From an uncultured Bacteroidales bacterium (GTDB lineage Bacteria > Bacteroidota > Bacteroidia > Bacteroidales > F082), in NCBI GenBank assembly GCA_946407975.1, contig CAMJQC010000015.1:1-50456 (forward strand): a DNA stretch of 50,456 nt. Direction: 5' to 3'. Under the pieces are notes generated by a model, which saw only the letters and a list, made by a program, of their open reading frames with translations, was not told where the DNA came from and did no database searches. This document shows, piece after piece, positions 35,142 to 42,130 of this stretch (within the stretch, counting starts at the first letter, position 1; every line of letters starts with the position of its first letter). The translations under genes were made by a program, and so were the position numbers.

Positions 35142-36374
35142 TCATTCGAACGACTTGAGGGCCTTCTGGATGAGACCGATGGCATCGCGCAGTTCAGCTT
35201 CGGTGATGACCAAAGGCGGAGCAAAACGGATGATGTGCTGGTGTGTAGGCTTGGCCAACACGCCGAGGTCACGCATCTTGAGGCAGACGTCCCAGGCTTC
35301 CTTGCCGTTACGCGGCTTGATGATGATGGCGTTCAACAGACCCTTGCCACGGACCTTCTCGATCATCGGGCTTTGGAACTTCGTCATCTCCTCACGGAAG
35401 ATCTTACCTAGATAGTCGGCCTTTTCAACGAGGTTCTCTTCCTTGATGACCTCGAGGGCTGCGATGGAGACCTTGGCAGCGATGGGGTTGCCACCGAAGG
35501 TAGAGCCATGTTCGCCTGGCTTGATGTTCAGCATGATGTAGTCATCGGCGAGGACGGCCGAGACGGGCACCACGCCACCACCCAAAGCCTTACCCAAGAT
35601 CAGGATGTCGGGGCGCACGCCTTCGTGGTCGCAGGCGAGCATCTTACCCGTACGGGCGATACCGCACTGCACTTCGTCGGCCATGAACAGCACATTGTGC
35701 TTCTTGCAGATATCATAGCATTTCTTCAAATAGCCGTCATCCGGCACATAAACGCCAGCTTCGCCTTGAATAGGCTCGAGCAGGAAACCGGCAATCTCAT
35801 CACCTTGTTCATCGAGAACCTTCTCAAGAGCTGCAGGATCGTTATAAGGAATGCGGATGAAGCCAGGAGTCATAGGACCATAGTTGGCATATGATTCAGG
35901 GTCATTACTCATCGTAATGATGGTGATGGTACGGCCATGGAAGTTGCCTTCGCAGCACACGATTTTCACCTTGTCATTCGGAATGCCCTTGCAGACCACG
36001 CCCCAACGGCGGGCGAGCTTCAGACCCGTCTCGTCAGCCTCAGCACCTGAATTCATCGGCAGAACCTTATCGTATCCGAAATACTCGGTGACGTACTTTT
36101 CCCATGAGCCGAGCGCATCATTATAGAAGGCACGAGAGCTCAGCGTAAGACGCTGTGCCTGATCCGTCAAAGCCTTGATGATTTTCGGGTGGCAGTGGCC
36201 TTGGTTCACTGCCGAGTAAGCCGACAGGAAATCATAGTATTCCTTGCCTTCGACATCCCAAACCTTAGCGCCCTTGCCCTTGGCAAGAACGACCGGCAGC
36301 GGGTGATAGTTATGAGCTCCGTATTTGGCTTCGAGCTCCATGGCTTGTTTTGAAGAAGTGATGTTTTCAACCAT
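35142..36374 (-). CDS. rocD: Ornithine aminotransferase
   Basis: PLP enzyme that moves the delta-amino group of ornithine to 2-oxoglutarate, giving glutamate semialdehyde and glutamate; it links arginine and proline metabolism. The 410-residue product is of normal length. Class III aminotransferase blocks are present: [58 protein letters not shown] (PLP phosphate region), [30 protein letters not shown] with the PLP lysine, and [14 protein letters not shown]. These match ornithine rather than acetylornithine aminotransferase, notably the [10 protein letters not shown] and [13 protein letters not shown] segments. It is transcribed alone from a clear promoter. Confidence 0.93.
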   Translation of the reverse strand: MVENITSSKQAMELEAKYGAHNYHPLPVVLAKGKGAKVWDVEGKEYYDFLSAYSAVNQGHCHPKIIKALTDQAQRLTLSSRAFYNDALGSWEKYVTEYFGYDKVLPMNSGAEADETGLKLARRWGVVCKGIPNDKVKIVCCEGNFHGRTITIITMSNDPESYANYGPMTPGFIRIPYNDPAALEKVLDEQGDEIAGFLLEPIQGEAGVYVPDDGYLKKCYDICKKHNVLFMADEVQCGIARTGKMLACDHEGVRPDILILGKALGGGVVPVSAVLADDYIMLNIKPGEHGSTFGGNPIAAKVSIAALEVIKEENLVEKADYLGKIFREEMTKFQSPMIEKVRGKGLLNAIIIKPRNGKEAWDVCLKMRDLGVLAKPTHQHIIRFAPPLVITEAELRDAIGLIQKALKSFE

Positions 36375-36486
36375 AACTTGTGATTTATTAAAGATTTAGT
36401 ACATACAAACAAACGTTTCGATGGGCTGATTTCATACTAAGGCAACATATTGTCATGAAATCACAACGTCATTCGTAAACGATGGG

Positions 36487-36494
36487 CAAAGTTA
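36487..36494 (-). promoter_or_regulatory. -7 box TAACTTTG of rocD
   Basis: A perfect TAnnTTTG match on the minus strand, about 112 bases before the rocD ATG. The motif GCCCATCG directly after it recurs once more in the leader at about 36418-36425. Confidence 0.5.
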
Positions 36495-36533
36495 GTCTTT
36501 TTATTTGAGATGCCGAGCAATAAAACAAAAAAT

Positions 36534-37934
36534 TTACCGCCTTTCCCTGAAGTCGGCAATCAGCAGGGCTAACAGCAGGCATACGGCGACAGCCAACACG
36601 CCGAAAAAGGCCAGTTTGTAACGTTTCATCTGACGCAGCAGACCATCCTGCGTTTCTGCCATCTCCTTGTTCTGTCGTATCAGCTCTTCGAAATTGAACT
36701 GCATGCGGTTTTCTTCCATGCGGAGTCTGTTCACTTCCGACTGATTCTCCTCGTTCAAGGCTTCCAACTCATGGAATGCGGACTCCATCTTATCGTAAAG
36801 GCCCATGCGGGCATACACCATCACGAGTCTGTTTTTTATCATGGTCTCGTAAAGTTTGGCCCCATGTTCTTGCTCCACCCCGACACATTTCTCCAGATAG
36901 TCCAAGGCAGCCTTATAGTCACCTCTTTTATAGCTGATGTCACTCAATCCCAGATATGCCGACTGCTTTCCGCGTGCATGGCCTAGATCCTCAGCTATCG
37001 AGAGGGCCCGCTGAAAGAGCGGCTCCGCCTCCTGTGACTTGCCTTGCTGCATATAGATCTCCGCTATGTCGTTCAGATTCTCCGACACGACAGCATCGCG
37101 GTCGGGCGAAGGGCTCAACGCATTGGAGACCTGAAGATAATACAATGCGGAATCAGAATCGTGGAGAGCCCGTTCATAGATAAGTCCAAGATTGCGATAA
37201 GCCGACATCTGATGTTCTATGTTGCCCTCTTCCTCCAATTTAGGCAAGATGGCCTTATACAGTCGCGCCGCCACTTCCCAATTGCCCAACTCGAAATACA
37301 AGGTGGCGAGATTCTGGTTGACCGACATCACACGCAGACTGTCGCCCATGAACTCGGCGATTCGCTTTGCACGGAGATACGAGTCGAAGGCTTCGTCGAT
37401 TTGACCTTTCTCATAAAAGATTACGGCGATATTATTGAGCACATCATATTGGGCTACGCTGTCCTTCATTTCACTGGCAATATCGAATGCCGATTCATAA
37501 ATGACGTGAGAGGTGTCGAGATTGCCCATCAGCAGTTCTCCCAATGCAAGATTCCAATAGACCTCAAAGAGAAAAGCCTTGTCGCCTAACTCTTGATACA
37601 ACGGCAACGCCCTTTTCAGATAGGACGACGAAAGGTCCAGGTCGTAGTTGCTTAAATACAGATAACCGTTTCGATAATAAGCCTTTGCCTCCAAGTCCTT
37701 GAATCCCGACACATAGGCTTCTTTTGCGGCCTGATCGCCATAAGCGATGCCGTCGTCGAACGAGATGCCGGCCATCTCCCACGAAAGCGCTAAAAGGGCT
37801 TCCACCCGCTCCCGTCCTTGGCTCGACCTGACCATGTCCAACAGGCTATCGACAACACGGTTTCCTTCCTGCGCCCGTAAAAAGGGAACACAGGCTATCC
37901 ACATGAATAGAAATAAAACAAGCCGCTTTAACAC
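36534..37934 (-). CDS. TPR protein with C-terminal membrane helix
   Basis: The 466-residue product (GTG at 37934) has a signal peptide (LKRLVLFLFMWIACVPFLRA), then about eight tetratricopeptide repeats (about 45-370; for example YYRNGYLYLSNYDLDLSSSY, DVLNNIAVIFYEKGQIDEAF and NLNDIAEIYMQQGKSQEAEP). A charged coiled coil (about 385-435) and one membrane helix near the C-terminus (AFFGVLAVAVCLLLALLIAD) with a short basic tail follow. This is the sensor half of the TPR histidine kinases and TPR-LuxR regulators common in Bacteroidota, but without any output domain: the reading frame stops 7 residues after the helix. It may be a naturally minimal or truncated sensor. A GTG five codons upstream (37949) is possible but overlaps the -7 box. 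Confidence 0.75.
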   Translation of the reverse strand: MLKRLVLFLFMWIACVPFLRAQEGNRVVDSLLDMVRSSQGRERVEALLALSWEMAGISFDDGIAYGDQAAKEAYVSGFKDLEAKAYYRNGYLYLSNYDLDLSSSYLKRALPLYQELGDKAFLFEVYWNLALGELLMGNLDTSHVIYESAFDIASEMKDSVAQYDVLNNIAVIFYEKGQIDEAFDSYLRAKRIAEFMGDSLRVMSVNQNLATLYFELGNWEVAARLYKAILPKLEEEGNIEHQMSAYRNLGLIYERALHDSDSALYYLQVSNALSPSPDRDAVVSENLNDIAEIYMQQGKSQEAEPLFQRALSIAEDLGHARGKQSAYLGLSDISYKRGDYKAALDYLEKCVGVEQEHGAKLYETMIKNRLVMVYARMGLYDKMESAFHELEALNEENQSEVNRLRMEENRMQFNFEELIRQNKEMAETQDGLLRQMKRYKLAFFGVLAVAVCLLLALLIADFRERR

Positions 37935-37938
37935 AAAG

Positions 37939-37946
37939 CAAATGTA
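37939..37946 (-). promoter_or_regulatory. -7 box TACATTTG of the TPR membrane protein gene
   Basis: A perfect TAnnTTTG match on the minus strand in the gap after the MBL stop codon. Transcription would start close to the GTG at 37934, so the mRNA may be nearly leaderless. Confidence 0.45.
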
Positions 37947-37955
37947 CACTATTTT

Positions 37956-38609
37956 TTAACCCGTCACAAAAGGGTTGAAATCTTTTTCTTCCCCGATACT
38001 TGTCATCTGACCATGACCAGGGAGCACATCCGTATCGTCGGGCAGATGATAAAGCCGTTCGCGGATGCTCTTGCATAGCCGTTCATAGTCGCCTCCACGC
38101 ATATCGGTGCGGCCTATGCTGCGGCAAAACAGGGCGTCGCCAGTGAAGACAGCCCCTTCCACCTCCGCATAAAAGCTGATGCAGCCCTCGGTGTGGCCTG
38201 GCGTTGCGATCACCTCAAGCTGCCCAGTGCCCACCTTCACGATATCACCATCATGAAGCACGCCTTCAGGCAATGGAAACGTCCCTTGGCCCTGTAAACC
38301 GAAGAACCTGAACTGCTGTTCAGCATCGGTGAAATAGGGTCGCGCCGCAGCGCTGGCAGCCGCCTTGACATGATAGCGGTTACAGACGGCAGCATTACCC
38401 ATGATATGATCAATATGGCCATGGGTATTCAACACCATGACGGGCTTCAGCCTGTTAGAATCGATGAAGGAAAACAGCCGTTCCTCTTCACGGGGGGAAG
38501 AACATCCGGGATCGATGATGACGCACTCTTTTGTCTCATCGTAGACGACATAGGTGTTTTCTCCAAAGACAGGATTGAATAAAAATGAAGTGTAATCCAG
38601 CATAGACAT
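37956..38609 (-). CDS. MBL-fold metallo-hydrolase (glyoxalase II-like)
   Basis: Metallo-beta-lactamase-fold hydrolase of the glyoxalase II-like group; the substrate is unknown and could be a thioester such as lactoylglutathione-like compounds. The 217-residue product from the ATG at 38609 begins MSMLDYTSFLFNPVFGENTY. The metal-binding motif HGHIDH lies in NTHGHIDHIMGN, with further ligands in ATPGHTEGC, FTGDALFCRSIGR and LPGHGQMTSIGEEK, the normal set for the family. The frame extends upstream to 38726, but the promoter box at 38622-38629 lies inside the extension. The TPR gene follows 21 bases downstream but has its own promoter box. Confidence 0.88.
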   Translation of the reverse strand: MSMLDYTSFLFNPVFGENTYVVYDETKECVIIDPGCSSPREEERLFSFIDSNRLKPVMVLNTHGHIDHIMGNAAVCNRYHVKAAASAAARPYFTDAEQQFRFFGLQGQGTFPLPEGVLHDGDIVKVGTGQLEVIATPGHTEGCISFYAEVEGAVFTGDALFCRSIGRTDMRGGDYERLCKSIRERLYHLPDDTDVLPGHGQMTSIGEEKDFNPFVTG

Positions 38610-38621
38610 ACGATTGAAGTG

Positions 38622-38629
38622 CAAAAATA
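38622..38629 (-). promoter_or_regulatory. -7 box TATTTTTG of the MBL hydrolase gene
   Basis: A perfect TAnnTTTG match on the minus strand, 12 bases before the ATG at 38609. It fixes the start and implies a very short leader. Confidence 0.5.
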
Positions 38630-38690
38630 AAGGAAAAAACGGGATAATGGGAAAAACGGGAGCCTTATCGTTCGTTTCAAAGAAAATGCC

Positions 38691-38698
38691 TAATTTTG
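38691..38698 (+). promoter_or_regulatory. -7 box TAATTTTG of the propeller/barrel outer-membrane protein
   Basis: A perfect TAnnTTTG match 19 bases before the ATG at 38718, divergent from the MBL promoter. Confidence 0.5.
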
Positions 38699-38717
38699 TC
38701 ATTTCATTTTCGCCATT

Positions 38718-41700
38718 ATGTCGCACCCATTTCGAACGCTATGCCTGCTATTCCTGCTGTCGCTGACAACGACGACGCTGCATGCGCAGTTTTACAACGG
38801 CATGAACATGGAATTCGGCAAGAATCGTGTGCAATGGGGTGACTTCAAATGGTCGTACTATCGCTACGACAACTTCGACATCTATTACTATCAAGGCGGT
38901 GAGGACTTTGCCCAATATGTGCGACAATACGCCTCACAGCTGATCCCTATCATGGAGTCGCGACTCGACAGCCGTTTTGGTAAAAAAATGCAGTTCATCA
39001 TCTTCAACCGTATGAGCGACTTCAAGCAAAGCAACATCGATAACGAGGAAGAGGAATCGGGCAACACGGGAGGCACTACCAAAATCATCGGCACCAAAGC
39101 CGTTCTCTGCTTCGACGGCAATTACGAGCACTTCGAGACCCAGATCCGGAAAAGTATCGCACAGCTGCTGATGCAACAGGCCATGAACGGCACCAGCATC
39201 GGTTCACAGATACGCAGCTCTTACCGTTACGAAATCCCCGAGTGGTTTCAAAATGGTCTCTGTGCCTATATCGCCGACGACTGGGACAGCTATAAGGAAG
39301 ACCGTCTGCAGAGCGGTATCCTCAGCGGGCGTTACAAAAAACTCAACCAGCTACGTGACGACGACGCCACCATAGCCGGGCATTCTTTCTGGAATTACAT
39401 CCAGGAAAACTATGGTCCAAGGGCTTTCTCCGAGATCATTGACCTCTCGCAAAGCACCCAAAACGTCAAGAAAGCGCTTCTTTATGTCACAGGCAAGAAA
39501 TACAAGGAGCTCCTCAAAGACTGGTATGGATTCTACAGGGAGCGTTACGATGGCCTGCTGCAACACCGTCCCGAATCGGACATGAAGCTGCGTTATCGCG
39601 ACTACCGCACCTTCTTCCAGCCCGAGATCAGCCCCGACGGCAAGCACCTGGCCTATGTCAGCAACACCGAAGGCAAGATCGAACTCTGGGTCGAAGACCT
39701 GCAGAGCGGCAAGCGGCACAGAGCCTTCAGGGCAGGTTATCGTTCCGACCTGCGGCCTGACTGCAGCTATCCGCTCCTCGCCTGGCATCCCAACGGCGAG
39801 ATCCTCTCCTTCATCCTTGAAGAAGAGGGCAAGATCATGCTTTACAACCTGGATATCGCCAGTGGAAAGCAAGCCAGCACCTATCTCTTCGAATTCCAAA
39901 AAGTGACCGCCTTCGCTTACGCCCATAAAAGCCGCAAGATCGTTCTTGCCGCCACCCGCAACGGCAAGCCCGACATCTACGTCTATAACCTGTTCTCAAA
40001 CACTTCCGAACAAATCACCGACGATTTCTATACCGACCTGTCGCCCGTCTTCTCGGCCGACGACCGCCAGATCTATTTCAGTTCAAACCGCCCCGGCACG
40101 ACGCTGGACCGCCAGACGAAACCTGACACGCAAAACCGGCAGTTCAATCTCTTCAGCTACGATTATGTTCACAAAACGCCGCAATTGCACAGCCTGACCC
40201 GAAGCAAGGTGTCCAACAGCATTGCGCCCAACAGTCTCCGTGACGGCAGCCTCCTCTACCTCTGCGACAGCAGTGGCTTTTACAACCTCTTCCAAGCCCA
40301 GATCGACAGCGCCATCAGCTACATCGACACCACTATACACTACCGTTATTTCACCCGAACGCGCCAACTCACCAACTATTCTTCCAGCATCATCGACTAC
40401 AGCTATCATCCACGGGAGAAACGCGTCGTCATGCTATTACCCGACAAAAAAGGAGAAAAATTCTTCCTTTCGCCTTATCTGACGAATACACTTGAAGCTG
40501 CAACGAACCAAATGAATCCTTATGCCCAAAAAAGGCTCTCGGATCTTCAGAAAAACAGTCTTCCCGACACGCTGAAACACAGCTCGAAACACCGTTTCTC
40601 CACCAGCTACCGGCAAGCGCGACGGAAACGTCCTGTATTCGACAGCATCGGCAACCCCATATCCAGTGTCGAGCCTATGGCGCAGCCCATCCCCGTCAAG
40701 CCTCCAAAGAAAGACAGCATACAGCGACCCAACAACTATTATGTCGAACTCTTCACCAACGAACTGGTCAGCCAGATCGACTTCAGCTGCCTCAACTACA
40801 GCTACCAGCCCTTCACCGGCGGCCATGCGCCTGTCTATCTCAACTCCGGATTCAACGTCTTCCTAGGCACTACACTCACCGACCTCATGGAAGACTTCAA
40901 GATCGACTTGGGCGTCAAACTCAACACCTCGCTCGTCAACAACGAATACATCGTGCGTTTCAGAGACCTCAGCAAACGTCTCGACAAATCGCTGACCTTT
41001 CACCGCTTCGTCACCGACGACCAATTTCAGTACTACTATTACCGCACTTTCACCGACGAGGCCTTTTACACTTTAAGCTATCCCTTCAACGAAACATTGA
41101 GCTTGCGTGGCACTGTGATCTACAGGAACGATTATCGTGTCAATCTTTCGGTCGACGACAGCAGCCTAGCCGACAGAAACACGATGGAAAACTGGGGTGG
41201 AGTGCGTGGCGAACTCGTCTACGACAATGCCAAAAAACTGGAGACCAACCTGTATGTCGGCACCCGTGGCAAAGTCTTCGCGGAGTATTATCAATTGGCC
41301 GCCCGAAACACCAGCAACCTGATTGTGACCGGTTTCGACATCCGTAATTACACACGCATCCATCGCAATTTCATCTGGGCAAACCGTCTTGCCGGCAGCA
41401 CCTCGCTTGGCCAAAGCCGACTCATCTATTATATGGGCGGTGTCGACAACTGGATCTTTGCCAAATTCGACGAACGGACGCCCATCGACTACAGCCAGAA
41501 CTACGCCTACCAGACCTTGGCTACCAACATGCGCGGTTTCAGCCAGAACATCCGCAACGGCAACAGTTTCGTCGTCCTTAACAGTGAGCTGCGTTTACCC
41601 GTCTTCACCTATTTCACCGACCGTCCCATCAACATGCAGTTCATCAAGAACTTCCAGATCGTCGCTTTCGGCGACCTCGGCACAGCATGGACAGGGTGGA

Positions 41701-41924
41701 ACCCGTATGACCTCGACAACTCGCTTTACACCTCACACCATTACGACGGCAACCTCCATATCAGCGTCACCGAACAGAAAAACCCGTTGGTCGGCGGCAT
41801 AGGACTCGGATTACGCACGACGGTCTTCGGCTATTTCATCAGAGGCGACATGGCCTGGGGTATCGAAGACGGACGCATCAGCAAAAAGCCCCAGTTCTAT
41901 CTGTCGTTCAATCTCGATTTTTAG
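38718..41924 (+). CDS. Outer-membrane protein: pseudo-peptidase, TolB-like propeller and Omp85-like barrel
   Basis: The 1068-residue product has a signal peptide (about 1-23) and at least three parts. The N-terminal region (about 25-290) looks like a gluzincin peptidase-MA domain (YEIPEWFQNGLCAYIADDWD is the normal post-catalytic segment), but the HExxH helix is replaced by a stretch around RKSIAQLLMQQAM, so it should be inactive. A WD40/TolB-like beta-propeller follows (about 300-520; ISPDGKHLAYVSNTEGKIEL, SPVFSADDRQIYFSSNRPG). The C-terminal third (about 690-1068) is an Omp85-like barrel: FVVLNSELRLPVFTYF, AFGDLGTAWTG, GGIGLGLRTTVFGYFIRGDM and final Phe in SLNLDF. It probably sits in the outer membrane. 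Function is unknown; I recall similar proteins in Bacteroidota annotated as PD40 or surface-antigen proteins. Confidence 0.8.
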   Translation: MSHPFRTLCLLFLLSLTTTTLHAQFYNGMNMEFGKNRVQWGDFKWSYYRYDNFDIYYYQGGEDFAQYVRQYASQLIPIMESRLDSRFGKKMQFIIFNRMSDFKQSNIDNEEEESGNTGGTTKIIGTKAVLCFDGNYEHFETQIRKSIAQLLMQQAMNGTSIGSQIRSSYRYEIPEWFQNGLCAYIADDWDSYKEDRLQSGILSGRYKKLNQLRDDDATIAGHSFWNYIQENYGPRAFSEIIDLSQSTQNVKKALLYVTGKKYKELLKDWYGFYRERYDGLLQHRPESDMKLRYRDYRTFFQPEISPDGKHLAYVSNTEGKIELWVEDLQSGKRHRAFRAGYRSDLRPDCSYPLLAWHPNGEILSFILEEEGKIMLYNLDIASGKQASTYLFEFQKVTAFAYAHKSRKIVLAATRNGKPDIYVYNLFSNTSEQITDDFYTDLSPVFSADDRQIYFSSNRPGTTLDRQTKPDTQNRQFNLFSYDYVHKTPQLHSLTRSKVSNSIAPNSLRDGSLLYLCDSSGFYNLFQAQIDSAISYIDTTIHYRYFTRTRQLTNYSSSIIDYSYHPREKRVVMLLPDKKGEKFFLSPYLTNTLEAATNQMNPYAQKRLSDLQKNSLPDTLKHSSKHRFSTSYRQARRKRPVFDSIGNPISSVEPMAQPIPVKPPKKDSIQRPNNYYVELFTNELVSQIDFSCLNYSYQPFTGGHAPVYLNSGFNVFLGTTLTDLMEDFKIDLGVKLNTSLVNNEYIVRFRDLSKRLDKSLTFHRFVTDDQFQYYYYRTFTDEAFYTLSYPFNETLSLRGTVIYRNDYRVNLSVDDSSLADRNTMENWGGVRGELVYDNAKKLETNLYVGTRGKVFAEYYQLAARNTSNLIVTGFDIRNYTRIHRNFIWANRLAGSTSLGQSRLIYYMGGVDNWIFAKFDERTPIDYSQNYAYQTLATNMRGFSQNIRNGNSFVVLNSELRLPVFTYFTDRPINMQFIKNFQIVAFGDLGTAWTGWNPYDLDNSLYTSHHYDGNLHISVTEQKNPLVGGIGLGLRTTVFGYFIRGDMAWGIEDGRISKKPQFYLSFNLDF

Positions 41925-41984
41925 ACCATAAATCCTGATTTTTTGGAAAAAACCCATACCGCGTTGACAGTCAAAGCAAAAAAA

Positions 41985-42007
41985 TTATCAACAGCATTTG
42001 TTGATAA
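41985..42007. repeat. Inverted pair of DnaA-box-like 9-mers upstream of nrdJ
   Basis: TTATCAACA (41985-41993) and its inverse TGTTGATAA (41999-42007), separated by GCATT, form a perfect inverted repeat. Each arm differs by one base from the DnaA box TTATCCACA. It lies 124 bases upstream of nrdJ; a T run does not follow, so it is not a terminator. Confidence 0.55.
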
Positions 42008-42051
42008 AAATCTCTACCAAAATAACATTTTTGCTTGCTATGAATTCTTGC

Positions 42052-42071
42052 GTTTGCTTAATTTAGCAAAC
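42052..42071. promoter_or_regulatory. Inverted repeat GTTTGCT-TAATTT-AGCAAAC in the nrdJ promoter region
   Basis: 7-base perfect arms around a -7-like TAATTT, 60 bases before the nrdJ ATG. This arrangement fits an operator over a promoter; no known regulator is assigned. Confidence 0.4.
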
Positions 42072-42130
42072 TGAAACGAGGCAGAGAAAAACGCCCCTCT
42101 TCTTTTTACAACATATTAATTCTCAACGAT

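Noticed and set aside
41925-42130. Cobalamin riboswitch expected before a B12-dependent reductase
   Set aside because: The gap is only 206 bases and shows no B12-box-like conserved core; just two inverted repeats.
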